Shown here one piece after another: positions 8,787-18,200 of a DNA stretch of 19,578 nucleotides. The position numbers and the translations under genes were made by a program. The DNA is from Prevotellaceae bacterium (GTDB lineage: Bacteria; Bacteroidota; Bacteroidia; Bacteroidales; Bacteroidaceae). The notes below the pieces were generated by a model. That model was given only the letters and a program-made list of their open reading frames with translations, searched no databases and was not told the DNA's origin. The stretch covers positions 1 to 19,578 of the forward strand of contig JAFLUS010000005.1 in assembly GCA_022508685.1 (NCBI GenBank), read 5' to 3'. Position 1 is the stretch's first letter; each line of letters begins with the position of its first letter.

Positions 8787-10811
8787 ATGAAACTAAAAAA
8801 TATCATTTTAGCCATCTCTGTATTGGCCGTTACTTGTGTCAGTACAAACAGTTGTAAAGAGAACATTGACGATAGCGACCTCTATACGTTCACGGGACAA
8901 ATGATGATTGAGCATTTCATCCAACGCCCCGACTCTTTCAGCAACTATCTGCACCTCTTAAAGCAAGTACACCCCAGCAAACGCTCGGAGTCTACCATGT
9001 ATGAATTATTGGGCGCACGTGGTCACTACACATGCTTTGCTCCCACCAATGAGGCTGTTCAGCACTATCTGGACTCGCTCTATGCCATAGGTGAATTGAA
9101 CTCTGCACTTGTCAACGAAGTTCCCGACTCTATTGCAAACTTCATCGTTTTCAATAGCCTCATCGATTCCGGAGACAAGCAAGATGCGTATGCAACCACC
9201 GACTTTAGCGACATCCTTCCTAACAATAACATGAACGACCGTACGATGAGCGTCGATTACAGCAACGACGCCGTATCCGGAATGTCAAACATCTATATTA
9301 ACAAATATAGCAAGATTATTGAGAAGGACATCAAGGTTGAAAATGGATACATTCATGTTGTAGACCAAGTCATTTCGCCGTCCAATGCGACAGTCAGCGA
9401 CCTTATCGGTGCAACGGACAATCTCAAGTTCTTTAGCGAACTGCTTGACGTGACCGGTTGGGGCAAGAAATTGCTCGACTTTGAAGACCTCGACTACAGA
9501 GACAACGAAAAGGCAGGTACGAAATATATGGGTGCAGACGGTAACTGGGAAGGTTTATATCCCGAACATCGCTACACGAAATTCACCATATTCGTAGAAA
9601 CCGACTCAACCTTTGAAGCAAACGGTATCACCAATCTCGAATCACTGAAGCAGTATATCATCAACCATGGTGCAGCCTATGATGCCAACACCAGTTATGA
9701 CGATGACTATACCAATGAAAACAATGCCGTCAATCAGTTCGTTGCTTACCACCTCGTGAAAGTCGGTCTGCCTTGGAACCGCTTGGTGACATGGTCGAAC
9801 GAATGGGGATACAGCAATAAAAACCTCAACGAGAACGGCTCACACAAAATCAACGTTTGGGAATATTGGGAAACGATGGGCAAGCACCGCCGTTCTCTCA
9901 AGATTACCGGTACAAAACGTGAAGGTTTGCGCATCAATCGCAAGAGCACATATTCCGAAAAATCATACGCGGAACTGGAAGTTCTCATCCCCGGTATCGA
10001 AATTCATCGTTTCAACGACAATTACGAGAATACTGCACTCAACGGATATTATTATCCCATTTCCGACATCTTGCTTTGGACTCCCGAAGTTCCCAACCAA
10101 GTATTGAACGAACGCATGCGTTATGACATTTGTTCATTGCTGCCCGAGTTAATCAATGCCGGCAAACGATTGAACCGTGAAAACTCATGGTACTTCACGC
10201 CCGATTTCTTCGAGAACATCCCTTCAATGGATGACAAGACGGACTTTGAATACTTGCCCAACACCAATGGTTCTGGTGGAGGAAGTGCCGGATGGTTAGA
10301 CTTCCAATCTGACGAATTCAATATCCGCGGAACGTATGACTTTGTCATCAAATTGCCGCCCGTGCCAAGCAATGGTACGTATGAAATCCGCTATGGTATC
10401 AATGCAAATGGCAACCGCGGTATGGCACAAATCTATCTTGGCACCAACCCGAACAATCTCCCCGCTGTAGGTATTCCCCTCGATTTGCGCATCGGTGGTA
10501 GCAGTTACGGCTGGAAGAACGATGCTTCATTGGGTTCGGCAGAAGCCATTGATGAATTTGACAAGCAGTTGCGCAACAACAACATGATGAAAGGCCCGAA
10601 GTATTTCTTCCCCGGAGAAGGTGAAGAAGCACGTGGATTCACAAACTGCTTGCGCCGCATCATCTACACCGGAACACTCTATGCAGGTACGACATACTAC
10701 TTGCGCTTCAAGAGTGTGTTGGACAATTCAAATTCCGAATTCTTCTTCGATTATCTTGAAATTGTTCCCAAGTCCGTTTACAATGGTACAACTGCCGAAG
10801 ATAAATGGTAA
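8787..10811 (+). CDS. FAS1-domain surface lipoprotein with C-terminal beta-rich domain
   Basis: 674 residues. The signal peptide has a lipobox-like TNSC with Cys23, then KENIDDSD, so surface anchoring is likely. The first FAS1 domain spans about 34-197: MYELLGARGHYTCFAPTNEAV fits the core strand and VENGYIHVVDQVI the closing strand. A second, divergent FAS1 spans about 200-430 (KFTIFVETDSTF; EIHRFNDNYENTALNGYYYPI). Residues about 500-661 form a beta-rich module with alternating hydrophobic strands (YDFVIKLPPVPSNGTYEIRYG, GMAQIYLGTN, TTYYLRFKS, EFFFDYLEIVP). This resembles a jelly-roll binding domain, but no named CBM family was recognised. It begins 13 bases after SusD-1. The signal peptide start MKLKNI is shared with SusD-2. 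The role is inferred as an accessory ligand-binding or adhesion subunit of the importer; no enzyme motif is visible. Confidence 0.75.
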   Translation: MKLKNIILAISVLAVTCVSTNSCKENIDDSDLYTFTGQMMIEHFIQRPDSFSNYLHLLKQVHPSKRSESTMYELLGARGHYTCFAPTNEAVQHYLDSLYAIGELNSALVNEVPDSIANFIVFNSLIDSGDKQDAYATTDFSDILPNNNMNDRTMSVDYSNDAVSGMSNIYINKYSKIIEKDIKVENGYIHVVDQVISPSNATVSDLIGATDNLKFFSELLDVTGWGKKLLDFEDLDYRDNEKAGTKYMGADGNWEGLYPEHRYTKFTIFVETDSTFEANGITNLESLKQYIINHGAAYDANTSYDDDYTNENNAVNQFVAYHLVKVGLPWNRLVTWSNEWGYSNKNLNENGSHKINVWEYWETMGKHRRSLKITGTKREGLRINRKSTYSEKSYAELEVLIPGIEIHRFNDNYENTALNGYYYPISDILLWTPEVPNQVLNERMRYDICSLLPELINAGKRLNRENSWYFTPDFFENIPSMDDKTDFEYLPNTNGSGGGSAGWLDFQSDEFNIRGTYDFVIKLPPVPSNGTYEIRYGINANGNRGMAQIYLGTNPNNLPAVGIPLDLRIGGSSYGWKNDASLGSAEAIDEFDKQLRNNNMMKGPKYFFPGEGEEARGFTNCLRRIIYTGTLYAGTTYYLRFKSVLDNSNSEFFFDYLEIVPKSVYNGTTAEDKW

Positions 10812-10872
10812 TTCCATTTGGCAAAATAGTCAGACATCCTATAAACATTCAAATTGATTTACGATATCATCT
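10812..10872 (+). other. 61-base gap between the two FAS1 lipoprotein genes
   Basis: This spacer has no hairpin with a T-run and no TAnnTTTG element, so read-through from the upstream gene is expected. It contains no coding potential. Confidence 0.5.
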
Positions 10873-12648
10873 ATGAATAAAATAACTTTCAACTGGCTCA
10901 CGGGGGCATTGTTCATGCTTGCTGCGGCAACCACAATCTCGTCATGTTCCGACGACCATTTCACGGTTGACTCTGGCGTATCCGGTCGGCAGACATTGTG
11001 GGAAAGCATCGTTACCAATGACAACCTCAGTGAATACGCAGACATTCTTTCTCGCGTACATTATTCCAAAAGTAAGGGCAACACGACACCCGAATCGTAT
11101 GCCCGTTTATTCAGCAATGACCAAAAATTTACCGTTTGGGCTCCGCAGAACGGCACATTCCAATATGAGTATTGGAAGAGTCTGTTGGACGACGGCACGG
11201 TGGAAAGTGCGTATAAAGTAGAAACGGAACTTATCCGCAACAACATGACGCGCTTCAATCACCTTGTCAGCGGCAATTCTGCACAAAAACTCAAACTCTT
11301 CAGCGGCAAAAGCGTGGTATTCGACTGCGCCAATGCCATGATTAAGAACCAACATATCACACAGCCCAACATCGGTGCGAAGAATGGTACGCTGCACATT
11401 ACAGACGGCGCCATCGAGTACCAGCCCAACCTGTATGAATACTTGGCTATCGCAGCAGACATCGATACGCTCAATACCTATATTAAAGGTTTTGAAGAAA
11501 TCGTGTTTGACGAAGACCAAAGCACGCAGGGACCGATTATCGATGGTAATGTCACTTATGTAGACTCCATTACATACATCAGTAATGAATTCCTCTACAA
11601 CTACATGAATGCGTATCTCAACGAAGAAGACAGCAGTTATGCCGTGATTATGCCGACCAACGAAGCATGGAAGAAGGCATACAAACGCATTGCCACTTAC
11701 TTCAACTATCAAAAAGAATATACGCAAGACATCGTTTCGTTAGATGGCGAAGTGGGCGACCTTTCTACAACCAAGAGAACGACACGTTTCTCGGAGCAAG
11801 AAATCGACTCCATGGTACGCACCTTCACCAGCAGCAGCATCGCAGCCAACCTTGCTTTCAACACCAATGCCCAGTTCGGACATACGGTTGATGAATATGC
11901 ACAACCCGGCGCATGCGACTCTCTGCGCAACACCGTGTATGCCGTATTCAAAGACCCCATCAGTGCGACTTTGTTCGATGGTGCATCCCCTGTTGAAGTC
12001 AGCAACGGATATGCTTTCATTGTACAGAATTACAACATTCCCGATACGCTCACATTCCTTTCGAAGAGAGATTACCGAGCAGAGAACATGCTGATTAAGT
12101 ACGATGCGACGAAGAGCGAAAAACCTCTCTCTGACGAATGTGTGTACTACGGCTATACCGACGCTGAAGGCGAATATCACCAGTTGGACAGCGTGCTCAC
12201 CATTAGCACCCTGCACGTTATTCCCAAAGGAAACAGTCAACCGAATGTTACCTTCCGTCTGCCCAACACGTATTCTTGCAAATACGACATCTATGTCGTA
12301 ACGGCATACAATAAGAATGCAGGCTATCCTTATCAATTCCGTGCGGCATTGACTTACCACAATAACAACAGCACGGCAAGGTCGACCAACCTCACCGTTC
12401 CTGCCGGAGTACTGGGTAGCGGCAACAAGTTTGAGACTCACCCACTTGTTGACGAGACTGGCGTTCACTTCAGAGACAGCGTCTTGGTAGCACAAGATTT
12501 CGACCTTCCCGTATGCTATTTCAATATGAGTAGCGATGCTTACATCACGCTGCAAATCACAGGTGTGGCAGCAGCACGCTCCGAATATACCAACGATATG
12601 TATATCGAGAAGATTGTTCTTGTTCCAAAGATGCGCGACGACGAATAG
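10873..12648 (+). CDS. Second FAS1-domain surface lipoprotein with C-terminal beta-rich domain
   Basis: 591 residues. The signal peptide ends TISSC with Cys25, followed by SDDHFTVD, an acidic export-type tail. Two FAS1-like domains are visible: about 40-181 (LFSNDQKFTVWAPQNGTF; IGAKNGTLHITDGAIEY) and about 184-390 (SYAVIMPTNEAWKKAY; VEVSNGYAFIVQNYNI). Residues about 397-586 are beta-rich (NVTFRLPNTYSCKYDIYVVT, YPYQFRAALTY, AYITLQITGVAAA, YIEKIVLVPK). The overall layout matches the preceding gene, lipobox then two FAS1 then beta-sandwich, although residue identity looks low. The closing strands (YLEIVPK there, IEKIVLVPK here) suggest the same fold. The two may have arisen by an old duplication. 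It lies between the two transporter pairs and 73 bases before SusC-2, and may serve either. FAS1 assignment is moderate to good; the ligand is unknown. Confidence 0.75.
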   Translation: MNKITFNWLTGALFMLAAATTISSCSDDHFTVDSGVSGRQTLWESIVTNDNLSEYADILSRVHYSKSKGNTTPESYARLFSNDQKFTVWAPQNGTFQYEYWKSLLDDGTVESAYKVETELIRNNMTRFNHLVSGNSAQKLKLFSGKSVVFDCANAMIKNQHITQPNIGAKNGTLHITDGAIEYQPNLYEYLAIAADIDTLNTYIKGFEEIVFDEDQSTQGPIIDGNVTYVDSITYISNEFLYNYMNAYLNEEDSSYAVIMPTNEAWKKAYKRIATYFNYQKEYTQDIVSLDGEVGDLSTTKRTTRFSEQEIDSMVRTFTSSSIAANLAFNTNAQFGHTVDEYAQPGACDSLRNTVYAVFKDPISATLFDGASPVEVSNGYAFIVQNYNIPDTLTFLSKRDYRAENMLIKYDATKSEKPLSDECVYYGYTDAEGEYHQLDSVLTISTLHVIPKGNSQPNVTFRLPNTYSCKYDIYVVTAYNKNAGYPYQFRAALTYHNNNSTARSTNLTVPAGVLGSGNKFETHPLVDETGVHFRDSVLVAQDFDLPVCYFNMSSDAYITLQITGVAAARSEYTNDMYIEKIVLVPKMRDDE

Positions 12649-12721
12649 TCTTCGTACATTCGGACAAAATGCAATGAACAGATATTAACATTTAGTATTT
12701 ATCCTTTATCAATATAGTTCT
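12649..12721 (+). other. 73-base AT-rich gap before the second transporter pair
   Basis: This is the longest gap in the operon. No TAnnTTTG element and no hairpin followed by a T-run was found, so SusC-2 is probably expressed from the promoter at 389. The AT-richness (about 12675-12721) would still allow a non-consensus internal promoter. Confidence 0.4.
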
Positions 12722-15700
12722 ATGTTCAACATATATCACTGCATGAACAGAATCGCTATGTGTACCCTCCTGTTGATTGGAGCGTCGCACGTATCCGCAC
12801 AGGAAAGTACAGACAGCGTAGCACCCGCACCACAGCGCCCAGTCCGCAAGGCACCTACGTATCCGATGAAAGAGGTGAGTGGCTACATCTACGATGCAGC
12901 CACCCGTACGGCGCTCGACGGAGCACGCGTGCAAGCATACAACGATGCCCGCTATTCCACAATGACTGACGAGAACGGACGCTATACCATCAAAGTCCCT
13001 ACTTTCGTTACGTCACTCTACGTCACCGTTCCCGAATACAACGATGTGCAAGTCGCTATCGTTGACGACCACGCACCCGACGTAGCACTCTACAGCAACC
13101 GTTTCAATAGTTTCTACACGCCATCGACCACGCTGAACGCATCGCGCACAGTCAAAATCGATATGTCGACGGCAGTCACCATCGACAGCGAAATCGAAAA
13201 ATCATTGGGTGGCGACGTCTATACGTTAAATCGTTCGGGTCTGCAAGGACAAGGAGCAGCCATGTTCATCCGTGGTCTCAACTCCCTCTTCCTCAATGCC
13301 CAGCCACTCGTCATTCTCGACGGCATGATGATGGATTTGCAGTTGGACCGTGCATCCATCCACGAAGGTTTCTTCAACAACATCCTCGCAGGTATCGACC
13401 CCGAAGATATTGACAATGTCGAAGTGATGCAAAACGCGACAGCCCTCTATGGTGCACGCGGTGGCAACGGCGTTGTCATCATCAACACCAAGCGCGGACA
13501 CAGCATGGCGACCAAAATCAATGCAACCATCTATGGTGGTTTTGAATTGGCACCATCCTACACAAAGATGATGAATGCCAGCCAGTACAAAGGCTACATC
13601 AGCGACTTGATTGGCACCACCGAACAAGGTATGAACAACTCCACTGCCGCTTCCAACATTCCGTTCCTCAACGACAATCCCAACTACTATTGGTACCCCA
13701 TGTACCACAACAATACCGATTGGAGCGACGGTTTGTATCACACCGCATTCACGCATAACTACAAAGTCAACGTACAAGGTGGTGACGACGTCGCTATGTA
13801 CAACCTCTCTTTGGGTTATGCCAACGCACAGTCTACGGCAAAGCAAAACGGCTTCAACCGTCTGAACATCCGTTTCAACACCGACATCAAACTGCTGTCA
13901 AAACTCACTACGCAGTTAGACGTAGCCTACTCTCGCCTCACTTACAACCTCCGCGATAACGGATGGGCTGAAAAGTACGACAATCAAGGCGTATCTTCGC
14001 CCAATGTATTGGGACTCATCCAAGCCCCCTTCCTTTCGAAGTATGCTTACTACACCGGCGACGACCTCAAACTCCATTTGTCGAACGTCTATGCAGGAAA
14101 GAACCTCGACGACGACAACAACAAATTCAATTTTGCATCGGAGTACGGCACCAACGCAGCATTGGCAAATCCTTATTGGATTCTCGAAAATGGCGAAGGC
14201 AACAACAAGAACAACCAAGAGGTCACTCAATTCAACCTCAACGTTCTTCCGAAGTTGGAAATCAACAAGCACCTCACCATTACCAACCGCTTTGCTTACC
14301 AACTGAACCGCAGCAACGAAAAGTATTTCTTGCCCGAAGCCGGTACACCGGTTTACACATTGGCAGGTTTGGGTGACATCACCTCTATCGTCAAGAGTTT
14401 CTTCGGTAAGGAAACATCCATCTATGAAGATTTCCGCATCAATTGGACGGCGAACTATGGTGCACACAATGTCAGCGCATTCGGTGGTTTCCGTTTCACC
14501 AACAACACCTATTCTGACAACTTCATCACTGGTTACAATGCCGGAAACGACAAGATGCCGGATATGAAGAATTCGCTCCAGTTCCGCAGCGTAGACGGAA
14601 ACGACGATTCATGGCGCAACTTGGCATACTATGCACATGGCCGCTATAATTATAAGAACACCTACTATGCCGACCTCACCGTCAGCGCTGAATCTTCTTC
14701 TCGCTTCGGCAAAGAAACCAGCGAAGGCATCAAACTCTTTGGCGTGAAATGGGGTATCTTCCCATCATTGCAATTAGGTTGGGTGCTCAGCAACGAGAAA
14801 TTCCTCAACAAGGTCAAGGGTGTTGATTATCTGAAGTTCACCCTCGGTTACGACGAAAGCGGTAACGATGCCATTCCCTACAGCGCATCGCGCACCTATT
14901 ATCAGTCGTCTGAGTTCTTGAAGCAAGCCACTTCGCTCCAACTCATCAACATCGAAAATCCGCAAATTCAGTGGGAAACGACACGTCGTTTCAACACTGC
15001 CCTCTCCGGTTCGTTCTTCAACAACCGCATTCAGGCAAGCGTTGATTTCTATGTATCCAGCACCAGCAATTTGCTCACGCTCCGCGAGAACAACTACCTC
15101 ACAGGTCTCGGTGCATATTGGGCAAACAGCGGTCGTCTGCGCAACATCGGTACCAACATCCATGCCAATGCCATTGTCATCAACAATAAAGATTTCAAAT
15201 GGCAAATCGGTGCAACCGTTGGTCACTACAAGAACGAAATTCGCGACTTGCCCGATGGTTTGTCTATCAACGGCAAGTACCAAGGATATGTCAACCAGAT
15301 TTATGGTGCCAACATCCTCACTGCCACCGGCAACGCTGCAGGTGTATTCTATGGTTACAAGACACAAGGCGTATTCGCATCTACCAAAGAAGCATCTACG
15401 GCTTACAACGGAACCGACTATCTGAAATATCCTACCGGCATCAAGAACAACCCGTCAAAGAACTTCGAAGCCGGCGACATGCACTTCGTCGACCTCAACA
15501 ACGACGGCTGGATTGACGAAAAGGATATGACCGTCATCGGTGACCCCAATCCCGACATCTTCGGAAACATCTTCACGACATTCAACTACAAGCGTTGGAC
15601 GCTCGGTATCAACTTCAAGTATTCACTTGGCAACGACATCTACAACTACCAACGCAGCCAGTTGGAATCGCTCAACAATTTCTACAACCAGACTGTTGCA

Positions 15701-16048
15701 GCCGTCAACCACTGGACAGCCGAAGGTCAGCACACTGCTATGCCACGTGCCATGTCGCCCGAAAGCGATGCGTGGGTCAACAACGAGCGTTTCTCCGACC
15801 GTTGGATTGAAGACGGAAGTTTCTTGAAACTCAAGACCGTTCGCCTCAACTACGAACTGCCCCTCTCCCTTTCGTGGATTCAGGGACTCAACATTTGGAT
15901 TGAAGCCAACAACCTCTTCACATTGTCCAAATACACAGGTGAAGACCCGGAATTCTCATGCGGAAATGGCGTATTCTATCAAGGCATCGACGCAGGTATG
16001 CTCCCCAGCAACCGCAGTTTCATCCTTGGCGTACGCATCAACCTCTAA
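12722..16048 (+). CDS. SusC/RagA-family TonB-dependent transporter, divergent type (SusC-2)
   Basis: 1108 residues from 12722. An in-frame ATG at 12743 gives a neater signal peptide (MNRIAMCTLLLIGASHVSAQ, cut after Ala26 of the long form) and may be the true start. A Pro-rich linker (about 34-48) precedes a carboxypeptidase-D-like domain (about 51-124: SGYIYDAATRTALDGARVQA, DENGRYTIKVP). The plug (about 150-260) has AAMFIRGLNSLFLNAQPLVILDG and PEDIDNVEVMQNATALYGARGGNGVVII. The barrel fills the rest and contains the loop DLNNDGWIDEKD (924-935). Compared with SusC-1 it has VILDGMMMD in place of VVDGNPF and lacks the SFIGY strand, so it belongs to another SusC subfamily. The C-terminus GVRINL ends in Leu, not the usual Phe. 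SusD-2 follows after 51 bases. It should import a different, or differently sized, ligand from SusC-1. Confidence 0.93.
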   Translation: MFNIYHCMNRIAMCTLLLIGASHVSAQESTDSVAPAPQRPVRKAPTYPMKEVSGYIYDAATRTALDGARVQAYNDARYSTMTDENGRYTIKVPTFVTSLYVTVPEYNDVQVAIVDDHAPDVALYSNRFNSFYTPSTTLNASRTVKIDMSTAVTIDSEIEKSLGGDVYTLNRSGLQGQGAAMFIRGLNSLFLNAQPLVILDGMMMDLQLDRASIHEGFFNNILAGIDPEDIDNVEVMQNATALYGARGGNGVVIINTKRGHSMATKINATIYGGFELAPSYTKMMNASQYKGYISDLIGTTEQGMNNSTAASNIPFLNDNPNYYWYPMYHNNTDWSDGLYHTAFTHNYKVNVQGGDDVAMYNLSLGYANAQSTAKQNGFNRLNIRFNTDIKLLSKLTTQLDVAYSRLTYNLRDNGWAEKYDNQGVSSPNVLGLIQAPFLSKYAYYTGDDLKLHLSNVYAGKNLDDDNNKFNFASEYGTNAALANPYWILENGEGNNKNNQEVTQFNLNVLPKLEINKHLTITNRFAYQLNRSNEKYFLPEAGTPVYTLAGLGDITSIVKSFFGKETSIYEDFRINWTANYGAHNVSAFGGFRFTNNTYSDNFITGYNAGNDKMPDMKNSLQFRSVDGNDDSWRNLAYYAHGRYNYKNTYYADLTVSAESSSRFGKETSEGIKLFGVKWGIFPSLQLGWVLSNEKFLNKVKGVDYLKFTLGYDESGNDAIPYSASRTYYQSSEFLKQATSLQLINIENPQIQWETTRRFNTALSGSFFNNRIQASVDFYVSSTSNLLTLRENNYLTGLGAYWANSGRLRNIGTNIHANAIVINNKDFKWQIGATVGHYKNEIRDLPDGLSINGKYQGYVNQIYGANILTATGNAAGVFYGYKTQGVFASTKEASTAYNGTDYLKYPTGIKNNPSKNFEAGDMHFVDLNNDGWIDEKDMTVIGDPNPDIFGNIFTTFNYKRWTLGINFKYSLGNDIYNYQRSQLESLNNFYNQTVAAVNHWTAEGQHTAMPRAMSPESDAWVNNERFSDRWIEDGSFLKLKTVRLNYELPLSLSWIQGLNIWIEANNLFTLSKYTGEDPEFSCGNGVFYQGIDAGMLPSNRSFILGVRINL

Positions 16049-16099
16049 TCCCGGGGTCAAATTACTCAACATTTCACACAGCAAAAAACTCAGCAAGAT
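16049..16099 (+). other. 51-base gap between SusC-2 and SusD-2
   Basis: Apart from a CCCGGG palindrome just after the stop codon, nothing structured is seen. No terminator or consensus promoter is present, consistent with cotranscription. The A-rich run before the ATG at 16100 is the usual translation context. Confidence 0.45.
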
Positions 16100-18181
16100 A
16101 TGAAATTAAAGAACATCGCTTTTGGATTGGTCGCCCTTGCCGGCATCAGCATTTCCACAACCTCTTGCGAAGACATGCTCACGGTTGACACAGGCGACAA
16201 GATGTATACCAATGCAAACGACACACTCTATTCCTATCTCGGAATTCTGAAGAATGTGCAGAACATAGCCGAACGGCAAATCATCCTCAACGAAGTACGC
16301 GGCGATTTGTGCATCCCCACCGAGTACGTCACCGACACCCTCCATGCCATTGCGCAATTTGAGGACCCAGCCGACGGCACTTGCTCCATGCTCAAAATCA
16401 GCGACTACTACGCTGTCATCAACAATTGCAATCTCTACATTGCCAACGCCGACACCAACCGCGTGAAGAGCAACATCAAGTTCATGCTCCCCGAGTATGC
16501 CCAAGTGCAAGCCATCCGCGCATGGACTTATCTGCAACTCGTGCAACTCTACGGCGAAGTCCCCTTCATCACCGAACCCATCACCAACCTCGATGTGGTC
16601 AAGAACTTCGACTATAGCGGCAACCTCGTCAACAAAGACAACCTGCTCGACCGCATTCTCGAACTCGGACTCACCAAGTACGTTGACACCAAGTATCCTT
16701 CCTACGGACAATACAATAATGGTGCCATCGACATTCCTTCGTCTGCATGCTTCATCCCCGTGCGCCTTGTGTTGGGCGACCTCTACCTCCTTCGTGGAGC
16801 CAGCCAGAGCGACTATCGCACCGCTGCACAATATTATTACGACTTCCTCAAAGGGCCTTCATTCTCCTACACCACCACGCCGCAGTATTGTTCCTACACC
16901 AAGTTCCGCAGTTCCAACGGAATTGACTACATGGGCAATACCAATGGTGTAGGTACCACTTACGCATGGGGTGCATTCGCCAACCGCACCGCCAATCCCC
17001 TTACGGAAGCAGGAACCGACGTGCTCAGCATCATCCCGTCGTCAGCCAACCGCCTCTTCGGTACGATGCTGACCCGCGTAGCCGACATCTTCGGTTACAC
17101 GCCGTCATCCACCTCTTCCACCGAGTCCAGCACCAACGACAACGGCGATGAAGAAGTCAGCACCTCTGGTTCCATTAGCGTCACTCGCAACTATCAGGCA
17201 CAGATTGTACCTTCGCCCTTGTACGAAGCCGTCAACAAGGCACAGACTTATGTTTACTACGACCAAGGCGTAGCCAACCCGCAACGCGAGACCTACGACT
17301 GTGGCGACGCACGCTATGCAGGTTCTACCGAAGAGTTCACTTACGAACGCGACAACTATGTCCTCGCTTCGAAAGCCGCACGCGGAACGACATTCTACTA
17401 CTCCGTCCCCATCTATCGCAAGTCCCTCGTATGGCTCCGCCTTGCCGAAGCCATCAACCGCGCAGGATTCCCCGAACACGCATTCGCTATCCTCAAGGAT
17501 GGTCTGAACTATGCCAACACTCCCGTGCTCAATGGTCTGACCACGACCACCATCATCCCACTTTACGATGAAAACGGCAATCGTCTGCGCGACGAAAACA
17601 ATCAGTTTGTCAACGACACTATCACCACCATTTCCACTCGCTACAATACCAATGGTGCTCTCCACTACGTCGATTCTCTTGAAATAGCCGACTTCTTCCT
17701 CGACTTCACCGACGCACGTTGGGCAGGCAACTTCGGTATTCACGCACGTGGTTGCGGTTTTGGCAACTGGCCTACTATCACACAGGCTAATGGTCAGGCA
17801 TACACGACGACCAACATCACCGGTTACAATGACAGCATCGCGTTCGACTATCGTCCACGCCTCGAGGCAGAAGGCATCAACTTTGAAATCGCGACCAAAG
17901 CCGACATCATCAATGCCGTTGAGAATGTCATCTGCGACGAACTTGCCCTTGAACTCGCTTTCGAAGGCTATCGTTTCAGCGACCTCATGCGCATGGCACA
18001 CCACAAGAATGCCAGCGGATACAACGGCACGCAGTGGCTCGCTGCTAAAATCGCCAATCGCGGAGTTCGCACCTCCACCGACGGCATGCAGCCCGAAACG
18101 TCTCGCGACGAAGACCTCTATGCCAAACTGCTCAATCCGGCAAACTGGTATCTGACCAAGCCGCTTTGGAAGAACCGATAG
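16100..18181 (+). CDS. SusD/RagB-family outer-membrane lipoprotein (SusD-2)
   Basis: 693 residues, longer than SusD-1. The signal peptide ends STTSC with Cys23, then EDMLTVDTGD. Family blocks: YYAVINNCNLYIANAD (103-118), VQAIRAWTYLQLVQLYGEVPFI (136-157), a TPR-like region with PVRLVLGDLYLLRG, and late blocks YRKSLVWLRLAEAINRAG and ICDELALELAFEGYRFSDLMRMAH (about 609-632). A low-complexity Ser/Thr/acidic insert (about 334-362, starting TPSSTSSTESS) interrupts the middle and accounts for part of the extra length; it is probably an exposed loop and a possible O-glycosylation site. This is the last gene of the operon, with a terminator 20 bases after its stop. It should form the lid of SusC-2. 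The family call is firm; the ligand is unknown. It shares the MKLKNI leader with the FAS1 gene at 8787, but the rest is unrelated. Confidence 0.93.
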   Translation: MKLKNIAFGLVALAGISISTTSCEDMLTVDTGDKMYTNANDTLYSYLGILKNVQNIAERQIILNEVRGDLCIPTEYVTDTLHAIAQFEDPADGTCSMLKISDYYAVINNCNLYIANADTNRVKSNIKFMLPEYAQVQAIRAWTYLQLVQLYGEVPFITEPITNLDVVKNFDYSGNLVNKDNLLDRILELGLTKYVDTKYPSYGQYNNGAIDIPSSACFIPVRLVLGDLYLLRGASQSDYRTAAQYYYDFLKGPSFSYTTTPQYCSYTKFRSSNGIDYMGNTNGVGTTYAWGAFANRTANPLTEAGTDVLSIIPSSANRLFGTMLTRVADIFGYTPSSTSSTESSTNDNGDEEVSTSGSISVTRNYQAQIVPSPLYEAVNKAQTYVYYDQGVANPQRETYDCGDARYAGSTEEFTYERDNYVLASKAARGTTFYYSVPIYRKSLVWLRLAEAINRAGFPEHAFAILKDGLNYANTPVLNGLTTTTIIPLYDENGNRLRDENNQFVNDTITTISTRYNTNGALHYVDSLEIADFFLDFTDARWAGNFGIHARGCGFGNWPTITQANGQAYTTTNITGYNDSIAFDYRPRLEAEGINFEIATKADIINAVENVICDELALELAFEGYRFSDLMRMAHHKNASGYNGTQWLAAKIANRGVRTSTDGMQPETSRDEDLYAKLLNPANWYLTKPLWKNR

Positions 18182-18200
18182 GGCTCTCCCCTATCCCACT

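Noticed and set aside
12641..12655. Terminator after the second beta-tailed FAS1 gene
   Set aside because: ACGAA/TTCGT gives only five weak pairs over the stop codon with no T-run, so it is unlikely to end transcription before SusC-2.
3470..18181. Recent tandem duplication of a SusC/SusD pair
   Set aside because: The two SusC proteins differ in plug signature, N-terminal domain motifs and C-terminus, and the two SusD proteins differ in length and blocks. They are old or independently acquired paralogues.
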